Assembly (NCBI GenBank): GCA_035561135.1
Contig: DATMYA010000008.1
Span: 372,001-436,000 of the forward strand
Direction: 5' to 3'
DNA: 64,000 nucleotides
DNA from: Clostridia bacterium
GTDB lineage: Bacteria; Acidobacteriota; Terriglobia; Terriglobales; Acidobacteriaceae
Within the stretch, counting starts at the first letter, position 1; each line of letters opens with the position of its first letter. Of the stretch, positions 29,856 to 39,179 are shown piece by piece. Below the pieces are notes generated by a model. The model was not told the origin of the DNA and did no database searches. It saw only the letters and a list, made by a program, of their open reading frames with translations. The position numbers were made by a program, and so were the translations under genes.

Positions 29856-32114
29856 CTATACCTTGCGTTCGATCACGATCTCGCTGAAGTCTGCGATCGT
29901 GGTGAACTCGCTCAGCAGCTTGTAAAGCAGATACAAGCGCCGGCGGCGTACCTCCTCTTCTTCCACCATGACCATGACTTTTTCGAAGAAGACGTCGATG
30001 GGTGTGCGGAGTTTCGAAACCTCCACCAGCGCCTGTTCGTATTGCTTTTGATCACGCAGGCGGCCGACATCTTCGGCTACCTTAGGTACAACCTCGAAAA
30101 GCCTGCCCTCGGCAACGTCATCGTAAGTCTGCGGGAACTCCGTCATAATCATGGAATCATCCCACTTCCCTGCTTCCTTTGCCTGACGCAGAATGTTCTT
30201 CATCCGCTTGAATGCAACGGAGATCGATTCGAAATCCTCCGACGGGCGAACCTTCGCGACAGCCTCTGCGCGTGCAAGCGCGTCCACCACATCATCTGCG
30301 CCATCGCCGCGCAGCAGCGCCGCCTCGGCAGTCGCCGGCGCGTTCGAGTTCGCGGCCAGCACGGCGTTCACAACGTCATAAGCGAAGCCTTTGGCATCGC
30401 GCAGGTAGAACTCAAGCCGCTCGCGGAAGAAGCTGTCGAGGTCTTCGCTGAGCCTCTCGCCTGTGTTAGTGAACTTGTTCTCGGCCTCGGAGCCCTGGTA
30501 TCCGTCAAGCGCATCGCGCATGAGTTGGCGCAGGCTGAGCGGCAGCTTGTGCTCGGCGATGATCCTCACGATGCCGTTAGCCGCGCGTCGCAACGCGAAC
30601 GGATCTTTCGACCCGCTCGGAACAAGTCCTAGCGCAAACATGCCGGCAATCGAGTCGGACTTGTCGGCGATGGCGAGCACCGCGCCTTCCATCGTGCGCG
30701 GTACAGCGTCCTCCATCGACTCAGGCTTGTACTGATCGTAGATGGCGCTGCCGACCGCGGCATCGTGTCCCTGATGAACCGCGTAGAGTCCGCCGACAAT
30801 GCCTTGAAGCTCCGTAAATTCTTTTACAAGCTCGGTCGTCAAATCCGTCTTGGCGAGCTGTGCGGCCTCGCACACCGCATTGCGCGACAGTTCAAGGCCG
30901 GCAGCGGCCAGGTCGTCCGCAATGCGAGCTGCGAGCCGGCCAAGGCGTTCGGTCTTGGCGTAATAGCTGCCGAGATCCTTCTGGAACGTAACCGATTTCA
31001 GGCTCTGCACGCGATCGCGCAGCGGGATCTTCTGGTCTGTCGTCCAGAAGAAACGGGCGTCGTTGAAGCGTGCGCGCAGTACCCGTTCGTTTCCGTGACG
31101 GATAAGACCTTCGGGATCGCCCGAAGTGTTCAGCACAGCAAGGAAATGCGGCGCAAGTTTTCCGGATGTGTCTTCCACGGCGAAATATTTCTGGTGGTCG
31201 CGCATCACCGTGACAAGCACTTCTTCCGGCAACGCTAGATATTCGGAATCGAAGTTGCCGAGGATGACCGCGGGGAACTCCGTTAGGTTCACCACCGTCG
31301 CAAGCAGATCGCTGTCTTCGCGCCAGCGTGCGCCGTGCAGTGTCCGCGTGGCGGCATCAAGAGCCTTACGGATTATGTGCTCGCGCTGCGCAGCCGTTGG
31401 GATTACGAAGCCGCTGGTCAGCGCTTCCACGTACCGCCCTGGCGACTGGATCGTGATTTCGTGCGAACGTCCGTTCTTGGCAATCTGCGGCATACCGTCG
31501 GACAGAACGCGATGCCCACGCGTTGCGTTCGATGCCGTGATGCCGGCGAACTCCAGCGGCACGACCTGCCGATCCAGCATGGCGACGAGCCAGCGCACGG
31601 GACGCACGAAGCGCTCAGCGCTCTTGCCGCGCCAATACATGTTCTTCGCCCAGTAGAGCGAAGCAATCTCTTTTGGCAGGAACTCGGAGAAGATCTCGCC
31701 GGCGCTGCGACCTTTCCTCGTGACGTTTGCGGCAAGGTAGTCGCCCTTCGGCGTGGAGACCTGCTGCAACTTCGCTACGTCAACATTCACCTTCTTAGCA
31801 AACGCGTGCGCTGCCGGGGTGGGCTGGCCATCCTTGTAGGCGACCTTCAGCGATGGACCCAGCACTTGCTCTTCGACATCAGGTTGAGAGGCAATGACAC
31901 CATGCGCGAACACCGCGAGGCGGCGCGGCGTAGAGAAAGCCTCGATCTGAATCTCAATATCGGAAGTGGAACCGCTTTCAGACGCCACGCTGCTGCGGCC
32001 AAGGCGTTCGCGTGCAATAAGGTCGCGCACACGGCGAGTCAGTTCGCCGGTCGCGGTGGGAATCATGCGCGCCGGAATCTCTTCGGTCCCGATCTCTAAG
32101 AGGAAGTCAGCCAT
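29856..32114 (-). CDS. glyS: glycyl-tRNA synthetase beta subunit
   Basis: 752 residues, a little longer than E. coli GlyS. It starts with the family signature MADFLLEIGTEEIPARMIP. Further hallmarks are SADFLPKE-like EFLPKEIASLYWAKNMYWR, FVRPVRWLVAML, TEFPAVILGNF and KSDSIAGMFALGLVPSGSKD. The C-terminus carries the DALR-type anticodon-binding region (FFEKVMVMVEEEEVRRRRL). It joins with GlyQ as the alpha2beta2 enzyme that charges tRNA-Gly. It lies 86 bp upstream of ppdK and 154 bp downstream of glyQ, a wider gap than between the other genes of the unit. Confidence 0.97.
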   Translation of the reverse strand: MADFLLEIGTEEIPARMIPTATGELTRRVRDLIARERLGRSSVASESGSTSDIEIQIEAFSTPRRLAVFAHGVIASQPDVEEQVLGPSLKVAYKDGQPTPAAHAFAKKVNVDVAKLQQVSTPKGDYLAANVTRKGRSAGEIFSEFLPKEIASLYWAKNMYWRGKSAERFVRPVRWLVAMLDRQVVPLEFAGITASNATRGHRVLSDGMPQIAKNGRSHEITIQSPGRYVEALTSGFVIPTAAQREHIIRKALDAATRTLHGARWREDSDLLATVVNLTEFPAVILGNFDSEYLALPEEVLVTVMRDHQKYFAVEDTSGKLAPHFLAVLNTSGDPEGLIRHGNERVLRARFNDARFFWTTDQKIPLRDRVQSLKSVTFQKDLGSYYAKTERLGRLAARIADDLAAAGLELSRNAVCEAAQLAKTDLTTELVKEFTELQGIVGGLYAVHQGHDAAVGSAIYDQYKPESMEDAVPRTMEGAVLAIADKSDSIAGMFALGLVPSGSKDPFALRRAANGIVRIIAEHKLPLSLRQLMRDALDGYQGSEAENKFTNTGERLSEDLDSFFRERLEFYLRDAKGFAYDVVNAVLAANSNAPATAEAALLRGDGADDVVDALARAEAVAKVRPSEDFESISVAFKRMKNILRQAKEAGKWDDSMIMTEFPQTYDDVAEGRLFEVVPKVAEDVGRLRDQKQYEQALVEVSKLRTPIDVFFEKVMVMVEEEEVRRRRLYLLYKLLSEFTTIADFSEIVIERKV

Positions 32115-32268
32115 TATTCAAATTCTTTCTATTTTCTCGCGTTTTCGCACTCGCCGGATGTGAGTTAGATCACAAAAAGTAGTTTCTCGCCTTAGTTCCA
32201 CTTCTTAGTTCCAGCTTGCTCGTCGCGTGTACCAGTCTTGATGTGCCTGCACAAACGAACAGCAGAGC

Positions 32269-33285
32269 CTAGTGTCCGACGGCCTTTGTTTCTGCAATGC
32301 CTTCTGCTGCCTTCTGCTGGTCTACATACGACTTGGCGCAAGCCACCGCGAGTTGGCGAATGCGGGCGATAACGCCCACGCGCTCCGTCACGCTGATCGC
32401 TCCTCGAGCATCGAGAATGTTGAACAGGTGCGAGCATTTCAGACAGAGATCGAAGGCGGGGAGCACTGGAAAGCGCAGCTTTTGCTCGCGTAACTTATTT
32501 GTGAAATCGTGATCGACAGCGCGATCCTTCTTGCTCGCTTCCTTGCCCGCGTGCACCAGAGTCGAATACTCATCGAGCAATGCCTGGCACTCGGCTTCAT
32601 AGGCATCGAGATGCTTCCATAGCAGCGCCACGTCCGCGCGTTCAAAGTTGTAGACCGAGAATTGCTCTTCATCGGCGAGACGTATGTCGCCGTAGGTGAC
32701 TGCGTTGCCTTCGGCATCACGTACCCACACGATGTCATAAATGGAATCGACGTCCTGCAGGAACGCCGCGATGCGCTCAAGCCCATACGTCAGTTCGACC
32801 GAGATGGGGTCGAGATCGACGCCGCCGCACTGCTGGAAATATGTGAACTGCGTGATCTCAAGTCCATCAAGCATGACCTGCCAGCCGATGCCCCACGCGC
32901 CGAGTGTGGGCGACTCCCAGTTGTCCTCCTCGAACTTGATGTCATGTTTCTTGAGATCGATGCCGATGGCCGCCAGCGACTCAAGGTAGAGCTCCTGCAC
33001 GTCATTTGGCGGCGGCTTCAGGATTACCTGGAATTGCGTGTGCTTATAAAGTCGGTTCGGATTCTCGCCATAACGACCATCGGCGGGGCGGCGCGAGGGC
33101 TGCACGTAGCCGACTCTATGCTGCCGCGGGCCGAGCACGCCGAGGAACGTTTCCGGCGACATGGTTCCGGCTCCGACTTCTACATCGTGCGGTTGCTGCA
33201 ACACGCAACCCTGACGCGCCCAGAAATCCTGCAGGCGGAGAATAAGGTCCTGAAAAGTCAGTCCGGTCTGTTTCGCTTTCGACAT
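32269..33285 (-). CDS. glyQ: glycyl-tRNA synthetase alpha subunit
   Basis: 338 residues. The class II catalytic core is plain: [20 protein letters not shown], then [60 protein letters not shown] and [20 protein letters not shown]. The protein is some 35 residues longer than E. coli GlyQ, with the extra length at the C-terminus ([15 protein letters not shown]). It forms the catalytic subunit together with GlyS. Its position behind recO and ahead of glyS matches an order also seen in other bacteria. Confidence 0.97.
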   Translation of the reverse strand: MSKAKQTGLTFQDLILRLQDFWARQGCVLQQPHDVEVGAGTMSPETFLGVLGPRQHRVGYVQPSRRPADGRYGENPNRLYKHTQFQVILKPPPNDVQELYLESLAAIGIDLKKHDIKFEEDNWESPTLGAWGIGWQVMLDGLEITQFTYFQQCGGVDLDPISVELTYGLERIAAFLQDVDSIYDIVWVRDAEGNAVTYGDIRLADEEQFSVYNFERADVALLWKHLDAYEAECQALLDEYSTLVHAGKEASKKDRAVDHDFTNKLREQKLRFPVLPAFDLCLKCSHLFNILDARGAISVTERVGVIARIRQLAVACAKSYVDQQKAAEGIAETKAVGH

Positions 33286-33337
33286 TCGTTTCTCGTAACT
33301 GCAACTGCGGCCGATGCGGGCGGCCGCTCCCCTGGTT

Positions 33338-34096
33338 TTATCTTGTCCCGCTCGCAGCTTTCGCGATCACTTCGGCAAGCACAGGCTTCTCTTCCGCGCT
33401 CGCGGTTTTCAGCCGTGTCTCAAGAATAGGCTTCAAATCCGGGTCGCGTGCCAGGGCCAGCATGAGCGTATCCTGTGCAGCGATACCAATTGCCGAATCA
33501 GCCTCGTCGCTACGGTTTTTCAACGGTAGCACGGACGCGATCTTCTCGACGTAGCGCCTGTCGCCGCTGGCAAAATAACTGCCCCAGAGCGCTTCGACCG
33601 TGGTCGGAGAATCAACGGCGTCCTTCAGAAAATCTGGCGGCACGCGGTACATCATTTCCTTTGCCGCCCTCGCAATTCGCTCGTCAGCGCCTTTCTTTAT
33701 TTCCTCGAGCAACTCGGTCGAGGAGTCCAGGCCTGAGAGCCATACCGCATACAGCATGAGCTGGCGACCTATGTTGCTTCGCAACTGCCGCACCGCTTGT
33801 GGAGCGAGGTCGGGGTTGGCGCGGAATATCTGCGCAACAAAAGCCGACACCGGCAGCAGCGCGAACTGCTGCTGGATTCGCGCATCTGTTTCGATGACCT
33901 TCAGTGCTGAGAGCGCGAGATCGGGGCGCGGATGCTTGTAGTAGTAGCGAAGCCATTCCTCGGCTTCACCCGGACTTGTCACGGTCTTGATACCGGACAG
34001 CAGTTCGGGGTGCGACAATTCCTGCGCCAGCACAGCTCCGGGGAGCAGAGCTGCAAAAAGCAACAACAACGTGCTCACCCTTCTAATTTTTCCCAC
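33338..34096 (-). CDS. exported hypothetical protein between recO and glyQ
   Basis: 252 residues. It has a signal peptide ([19 protein letters not shown]). The rest is almost all helix, in pairs that resemble HEAT or TPR-like repeats ([60 protein letters not shown]). No catalytic residues are apparent. It starts 2 bp after the recO stop and ends 52 bp before glyQ, so it is surely part of that transcription unit, although an exported protein is unexpected between recO and glyQ. The function is unknown. Confidence 0.8.
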   Translation of the reverse strand: MGKIRRVSTLLLLFAALLPGAVLAQELSHPELLSGIKTVTSPGEAEEWLRYYYKHPRPDLALSALKVIETDARIQQQFALLPVSAFVAQIFRANPDLAPQAVRQLRSNIGRQLMLYAVWLSGLDSSTELLEEIKKGADERIARAAKEMMYRVPPDFLKDAVDSPTTVEALWGSYFASGDRRYVEKIASVLPLKNRSDEADSAIGIAAQDTLMLALARDPDLKPILETRLKTASAEEKPVLAEVIAKAASGTR

Positions 34097-34098
34097 GC

Positions 34099-34839
34099 CT
34101 ACTCCAGTTTCTCAAGCTGCGATACCGTAATGAACTTTCTCTCTGCGTGCCGCTGCACAATCTGCATCAGGAACCGGCGCAGGTCAGCACCTTTGGCACG
34201 GGGCCAACGCTGATCCGCGAAGGTTTCTACCGGAGCGCGAAACATCTCCGCCGCCATCCTGCGCGATTCCAGCGACAGCTCGGACGACGCCAGGCGCTTA
34301 TCCCGCCCGCACAACAATCCGTCCACCATCGCATGGTAGAAAGCGCGCTCGCTCCACAACTCCACGCCGCACTCCGTGCAGACGCCAAGCTCCGGCAGGA
34401 AGCCCATCAAGCGCACCATCCAGATCTGGAAATACGTGACCGGCATCCAGATGGAGCCACTTGCAAGCTCGGCCAGTACCGAGGCGGCAAGACGGAATAC
34501 CGTGTCGTTCGCCTCGCGATCCGGCATCAGCTCGTCGAGCATCTCGGCCACATGCCCCAACGCCACGAGACGCGGATAGTCCAGTTCGTCCGAGAGCGGC
34601 GACAGCAATACGTCGCATGAATCGATGCGAGCCAACTCCTGTCCTTGCCGGTCCTGCCAGTACACGCGAACGCACGTGAGAGGCTCGAGTGCACCGCCAA
34701 AGCGGCGCCGCGATTTCTTGGCGGCCTTCGCAACTCCCTTGAGCTTGCCTTCCGCGCGCGTGAAAAACGTAACGAGCAAGTCGGCCTCATGCAGCGGATA
34801 CGTGCGGAGGACGATTGCTTCGGATTGCTTCAGCGGCAC
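34099..34839 (-). CDS. recO: DNA repair protein RecO
   Basis: 246 residues from a GTG start with GGAAGG upstream. The N-terminal OB fold begins with the typical SEAIVLRTYPLHEADLLVTF and EGKLKGVAKAAKKSRRRFGG. The central helical part has YFQIWMVRLMGFLPELGVCT, with a C-x-x-C motif (CTEC) and a later LLCGRD; one of the usual four zinc Cys seems to be missing. RecO loads RecA onto SSB-coated single-stranded DNA with RecR. It heads the unit recO-hypothetical-glyQ-glyS-ppdK. Confidence 0.95.
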   Translation of the reverse strand: MPLKQSEAIVLRTYPLHEADLLVTFFTRAEGKLKGVAKAAKKSRRRFGGALEPLTCVRVYWQDRQGQELARIDSCDVLLSPLSDELDYPRLVALGHVAEMLDELMPDREANDTVFRLAASVLAELASGSIWMPVTYFQIWMVRLMGFLPELGVCTECGVELWSERAFYHAMVDGLLCGRDKRLASSELSLESRRMAAEMFRAPVETFADQRWPRAKGADLRRFLMQIVQRHAERKFITVSQLEKLE

Positions 34840-35033
34840 TGGTCAAGGCCTTCCACGCCGAGGTTAACCACGGAGAAGAATCGCGAATGTGAGCCAAAAA
34901 ATTGATTCTACTGGAGTGGGGAGGCACTTGCCAGTCGCCCATTGCGGTATTCCTCTTGTCGCGCAATGTCGCGGTGAACGAAATCTCCAACTTGTAGGAC
35001 GGTGAACGCCGAATGCAAATGCGGTACAAGAAA

Positions 35034-35058
35034 AAGCGCGCGGCATGACCACGCGCTT
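35034..35058 (-). terminator. terminator after ferredoxin gene
   Basis: On the minus strand AAGCGCG and CGCGCTT pair around an 11-nt loop, and the right arm runs into TTTTTCTT. It lies just past the ferredoxin stop at 35081. Confidence 0.7.
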
Positions 35059-35080
35059 CTCGTTCTTACCTGACTTGAGG

Positions 35081-35341
35081 CTAACGGCCAAAGTACTTCG
35101 CGTTTCGCTCGGCGTAGGAAGCCCACTTTTCCGGCAGGTCATCAAGAGCAAAGATCGCCGACACTGGACATACAGGAACGCATGCGCCGCAATCGATGCA
35201 CTCCACCGGATCAATGTAGAGCATTTCTTCAGTCGCGAACGCAGGTTCATCTTTCTTCGGGTGAATGCAGTCCACGGGGCAGGCATCCACGCAGGCCGTG
35301 TCCTTCGTGCCAATGCAGGGTTCAGCGATTACGTATGCCAT
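35081..35341 (-). CDS. bacterial ferredoxin, two iron-sulfur clusters
   Basis: 86 residues. N-terminal motif IGTKDTACVDACPVDCI and second motif CIDCGACVPVCPV. The second is a full CxxCxxCxxxCP binding a [4Fe-4S] cluster. The first has C-x3-C-x3-C spacing with no Cys before the Thr, as in FdxA-type [3Fe-4S][4Fe-4S] ferredoxins. The C-terminal extension (DLPEKWASYAERNAKYFGR) is also typical of that type. It is a cytosolic electron carrier whose partner is not shown. It is encoded alone between recO and the aconitase gene and ends with its own terminator. Confidence 0.95.
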   Translation of the reverse strand: MAYVIAEPCIGTKDTACVDACPVDCIHPKKDEPAFATEEMLYIDPVECIDCGACVPVCPVSAIFALDDLPEKWASYAERNAKYFGR

Positions 35342-35556
35342 ATCGGTTCTATCTCTCCGCCATCAAGGCTGATGTTTGTAACTGATGATTCTAGCAAACG
35401 GCGCGAGCAGGCGCGAATGGCAAAAGTATGTGATTGGCAAAAAGTATGTAATTGCGATCACCCCACCTTGTGATCTGGCAATCATGATCTAACAAGCGGG
35501 CAACCGATGGTTAACAATTAGCCCCATTGGCCTTCGCGTTCTGTGCTTCATCGCGC

Positions 35557-37617
35557 TTACGATATTGGCTGCGGAGTCTCGGCCGGTTCGTACTCCACAA
35601 TATGACCCGCAACCGCGCTGGCCGCGACAGTCAAGGGCGACGCCAGGTACATCTGCCCAGGTCCGCTTCGTCCCGGGAAGTTGCGATTTTGGGCGCTGAT
35701 GACGACCTGCTCCGGCGTAGTCGAGACACCAGGGCCAGCGTTGATGCAGGCGCCGCAGGAGGGCTCTATGACGATGGCTCCGGCCCTCTCGAACACCTCC
35801 AGGTATCCCTTGCTAATGCAATATTCGCGCGTTTCTTGCGAGCCGAACTGTATGTAGAACCTGGTGCCTGCGGCTACCCGGCGGCCTTCTTTGACGGCTT
35901 CGGCCAGGACTTGGGCGTACATATCCATATCCTCGTTCTTGCCCGCCGTACAGGTTCCCCCGTAAGCGATGTCGAGGGGCACGGGCGTATGCAGGTCGCG
36001 AATAAACTTGCCGTTGCCCGGGTCGCCCGGCGTCGCCACCATCGGATATATATCGGCTGCGTTGAGTTCGATCACATGCGCGTACTCGGCATCGTCATCG
36101 GAGCTAAGACCTTCGATCATCTGCTCGGCGGCGGCCTGTGCGATCCCGCGCCGCTGCGCGAGGAACTCCACGACCTTCGCATCTGGCGCAACGATGCCCG
36201 TAAACCCGCCGATCTCCGCAGCCATGTTCGTCATCGTCGCGCGCTCATCGACACTGAGTTCTTCAATCGCTTCGCCCGCATACTCGATCACTTTCGCCAA
36301 GGCCTGGCCGCTGCGTATGTAGTCGAGCGAGAGCAGCTTCAGGATGAAATCTTTCGCCGTAACGCTCGGGTGTCGCCGTCCGCGGATGACGACCTTAACC
36401 GACTCCGGCACCTTGACGCGAATGTCCTTGGTGAACCAGGAGTTGAAGAGATCCGTCGTGCCCACTCCGAAGGCGACACAGCCGATCGCTCCAACGTGCG
36501 GCGTGTGCGAGTCCGAGCCGATGTTCAGCTGGCCCGGCAGAGCATAGCTCTCCAGCACGATGGAGTGGCAGATGCCTTCACTGCCTTTACGGTCACGCAA
36601 CTCGCCGTGCAGGCGTATGCCGCGCTTGGCGGCAAAGTCCTGCTGCTTCAGCTTGAGCTGCGTGGCAAGATCGAGCAGCCCCATTTTCTTCTTCTCTTCC
36701 GAAATCACATCGTCGAGAAACGTAAGATGATCGCGGAAGAAAATGACAGATTGCGGATCGGTGACCGGTTCGTCCTGTCCAACCAGGCGCTCGTAGAAGA
36801 TCGCCGCCATGGGCGTGACGTATTCGTGCGAGAAGCGCAGGTCTGTGCGCGCAAATCCGGTGTCGCCGGGCATAACGTACGGCACGCCCACCTTCCCCTG
36901 CGGATCCACCATGTGTCGCGCGAAAATTTTTTCGGAGACGGTCATGGCACGTTTGCCGGTGGTGATGGCGGGCAGGAAAACCATCTTCTCGGCTCCCGGC
37001 TGGGCTGACTGCAATCGAGCGACATTGAACGAGAACAATCCGCCGTGCTCGATCACCTGGCGCGTGATCTCATCCTCACCCTCGGTGAAAACCGATAGCG
37101 GAATCTCCTCACCCGCTCGGATCTTATCGATCAGTGAGAAGTTGGTAGACGTGAGCACGCCGAGGTTCTGGCAATTCTGCTTGTAGATGCGCTCGATGTT
37201 CTCGGCAATCACGAGTTGGATTCCGGCGGCACGCTCCGCATAGGGCGACTGCTCGCGGCTGCTTCCTTTGCCGCGCCGCTTTCCGCTCACGGCGCACACG
37301 AACGCGCCACGCTTAACGTCGCCGCGCTTAATCGGCATTTCGTTGCCGCACTTCAGTCCGAAGTAAGGGAATTCTCCGAGCGTCTCGTCGAAGAAGAAAC
37401 AGATGTGCGCCGGAGTGATCTCGTCCGTAGAGATGTCGTCGCGCAGCTTGGAATTGTTTGCCGGATTGCGAGTGTCCCAAGGCAGATCCCAGCCGTCGAG
37501 TTGACGGCGGATCAGTTCGGGATCTTCGGTGAGGAAGAGAATGCGACCGTTCAGCCGTACACGGCCGGGACGCTTTTCAATCTTTCGCTCAAGCAGGGAG
37601 TTTCGTAAGTTCGCCAC
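35557..37617 (-). CDS. aconitase-family hydratase with N-terminal swivel domain
   Basis: 686 residues. The first 200 are the swivel (LeuD/aconitase domain 4) part: DDISTDEITPAHICFFFDET and GKGSSREQSPYAERAAGI. The rest is the LeuC/aconitase domains 1-3: GQLNIGSDSHTPHVGAIGC, GGTCTAGKNEDM (C556), PSCGACINAGPG (C621, C624) and RNFPGRSG. Those three Cys should hold the [4Fe-4S] cluster. The order 4-1-2-3 is that of AcnB, but the AcnB HEAT-like domain is missing and the protein is about 180 residues shorter. AcnA has the opposite order. Likely an aconitate hydratase of the TCA cycle; a homoaconitase or methylaconitase activity cannot be excluded. Confidence 0.88.
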   Translation of the reverse strand: MANLRNSLLERKIEKRPGRVRLNGRILFLTEDPELIRRQLDGWDLPWDTRNPANNSKLRDDISTDEITPAHICFFFDETLGEFPYFGLKCGNEMPIKRGDVKRGAFVCAVSGKRRGKGSSREQSPYAERAAGIQLVIAENIERIYKQNCQNLGVLTSTNFSLIDKIRAGEEIPLSVFTEGEDEITRQVIEHGGLFSFNVARLQSAQPGAEKMVFLPAITTGKRAMTVSEKIFARHMVDPQGKVGVPYVMPGDTGFARTDLRFSHEYVTPMAAIFYERLVGQDEPVTDPQSVIFFRDHLTFLDDVISEEKKKMGLLDLATQLKLKQQDFAAKRGIRLHGELRDRKGSEGICHSIVLESYALPGQLNIGSDSHTPHVGAIGCVAFGVGTTDLFNSWFTKDIRVKVPESVKVVIRGRRHPSVTAKDFILKLLSLDYIRSGQALAKVIEYAGEAIEELSVDERATMTNMAAEIGGFTGIVAPDAKVVEFLAQRRGIAQAAAEQMIEGLSSDDDAEYAHVIELNAADIYPMVATPGDPGNGKFIRDLHTPVPLDIAYGGTCTAGKNEDMDMYAQVLAEAVKEGRRVAAGTRFYIQFGSQETREYCISKGYLEVFERAGAIVIEPSCGACINAGPGVSTTPEQVVISAQNRNFPGRSGPGQMYLASPLTVAASAVAGHIVEYEPAETPQPIS

Positions 37618-37774
37618 TTTGTAATCCTAGCAAAACGCTGTCAAGGACGTGCGTCCGCCGGAGTGGTGATACCGGCGAATGAATGCCAATAAGCACTTTC
37701 CTGTGAGATTAAGATGCGCTGACCCTGCGTGACGGGCTCTCGCGAGAATTCATGGAAAACGAATCGACCTGGTT

Positions 37775-38620
37775 CTACTTCTGGCGAGTGCGCGCGTACT
37801 CGGCGGGCGACGGCAGGTCTTCCAGACCGCGCCCCGCAAATATCTCGGCGAAGTTCCGCATCAGTTCCTCGTGCAGGATGCCGTTCGATGCCAGAGTCTC
37901 CCTGCTGTCGATGGCCCACTGCGAGCCGTCAAAGCGAGTGACCGTGCCTCCAGCTTCCTGAACCAGCAGAACGCCAGCGGTTGTGTCCCAGGGGTTCAGG
38001 TTGAATTCCCAGAAACCGTCATACCGTCCGGCCGATACGTTAGCCAGATCAAGCGCCGCGGAACCTGCGCGCCGAATGCCGTGCGAGCGCAGCGTTAGCT
38101 GATGGTAGAAGTGAATGTTCGGATTCTGGTGGCGCTTATGGCTGGGGAACCCGGTCGCAAGGATGGACTCCGAAAGAGTCTTCGTTTTGGAAACTTCAAT
38201 CGGTCTACCATTCAGAAACGCGCCGCTCCCCTTCTCCGCGGAGAAGAGTTCGTCACGCGTGGGATCGTAAAGAACGCCAGCCTTCAGTCCGCCTTTGTGA
38301 ACGAGTCCCAGGGATACGCAGAAAACCGGATACCCATGCGCGAAGTTCGTCGTGCCATCGAGCGGATCGACATACCAGCGGAAATCGCTACCGCTGTCCT
38401 TGCGGGTACCTTCCTCGCCGACGACGCTGTGCTCAGGCCAGGTTTCATGCAGGCGCTCGACTATCAGCTTTTCTGACGCACGGTCTGCCTCCGTCACCAG
38501 GTCGACGTCGCCCTTGTACTCGAAGCCGATCCGGCGCTCGAAGAACGACATCAGCAGCGCGCCTGCTTCGCGGGCAATCTGCGACATGCGGGGGACAAAC
38601 TCCAAACGAGCGTTGGTCAC
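37775..38620 (-). CDS. suhB: inositol monophosphatase family protein (SuhB-like)
   Basis: 281 residues. Metal-binding and catalytic motifs are in place: VTEADRASEKLI, VGEEGTR, WYVDPLDGTTNFAHGYPVFC (the DPLDGT loop) and NPWDTTAGVLLVQEAGG (the second metal Asp in WDTTAG). The enzyme dephosphorylates myo-inositol-1-phosphate and similar substrates in a Mg-dependent way; some members also work as fructose-1,6-bisphosphatase or NADP phosphatase, or, in E. coli, as an rRNA transcription antitermination factor. The start at 38620 fits the family length. The gene is monocistronic in appearance (157 bp before the aconitase gene, 103 bp after the Hfq-like gene). Confidence 0.95.
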   Translation of the reverse strand: MTNARLEFVPRMSQIAREAGALLMSFFERRIGFEYKGDVDLVTEADRASEKLIVERLHETWPEHSVVGEEGTRKDSGSDFRWYVDPLDGTTNFAHGYPVFCVSLGLVHKGGLKAGVLYDPTRDELFSAEKGSGAFLNGRPIEVSKTKTLSESILATGFPSHKRHQNPNIHFYHQLTLRSHGIRRAGSAALDLANVSAGRYDGFWEFNLNPWDTTAGVLLVQEAGGTVTRFDGSQWAIDSRETLASNGILHEELMRNFAEIFAGRGLEDLPSPAEYARTRQK

Positions 38621-38723
38621 GATGCGAGACTCCGGTGCTGAAAACGCAAAACCGAGGCTGACTCGGCAGGGCGTCGCGTTACTAGCTCACTGATCGTCAA
38701 TTACGGATCGCCCTTACTAAATC

Positions 38724-39113
38724 TTATTGATCGTCGTCCTTGCTTGAAGCCGGCTGCAGAGGTGCATCAGCGCGAACTTTCGTGGCGCGGGCAGCGGCGA
38801 GCGGTTTGGCTGAAACAGCAGGCACTTCGGCACGAACCTTCTTCACCGCATCTTTGCCGCTCTCGGCGATGTACATGATTTCGTGCTTGAAGATGAAGAG
38901 ATTCGGAGCGTCCTCACGCGTCAGCCGAATCATCGTGCGGTCGTAGTATTCCACCCAGCCACGGACGATTTCACCGTCAACCAGCTTGATAGAGACGACC
39001 TTCTGTTTTTCGCCGAGCGACTTGAGATATGCGGCTTCTTCGAAAGTCTCTTCAGGCGGTGGGGTTTTGCCTTTTTTATTCGTCGGAGTTGATTGCGAGC
39101 TACGGAAAGCCAT
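38724..39113 (-). CDS. divergent Hfq-like Sm-fold RNA-binding protein
   Basis: 129 residues. The core (residues 22-84) matches Hfq: EETFEEAAYLKSLGEKQKVV is the N-terminal helix, SIKLVDGEIVRGWVEYYDRT the Sm1 motif, and NLFIFKHEIMYI the Sm2 motif, where Hfq has the invariant YKH and here it is FKH (75-77). It has a 20-residue basic and Pro-rich N-terminal tail and a 45-residue C-terminal tail rich in Ala, Lys and Asp. The usual Gln of the proximal RNA pocket has no clear equivalent. If the fold is right, it should form a hexamer that binds small RNAs or U-rich tails. The role is inferred; the tails are unlike E. coli Hfq. Confidence 0.75.
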   Translation of the reverse strand: MAFRSSQSTPTNKKGKTPPPEETFEEAAYLKSLGEKQKVVSIKLVDGEIVRGWVEYYDRTMIRLTREDAPNLFIFKHEIMYIAESGKDAVKKVRAEVPAVSAKPLAAARATKVRADAPLQPASSKDDDQ

Positions 39114-39179
39114 GACGATTCATTGTAGCGCACCAGTCGCGGCGTTTTCGGTGACAGCGCAAACAGAATGTCGCGCCAG

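Noticed and set aside
35527-37008. 493-codon plus-strand frame over the aconitase gene
   Set aside because: Shadow frame; aconitase motifs on the minus strand are clear.
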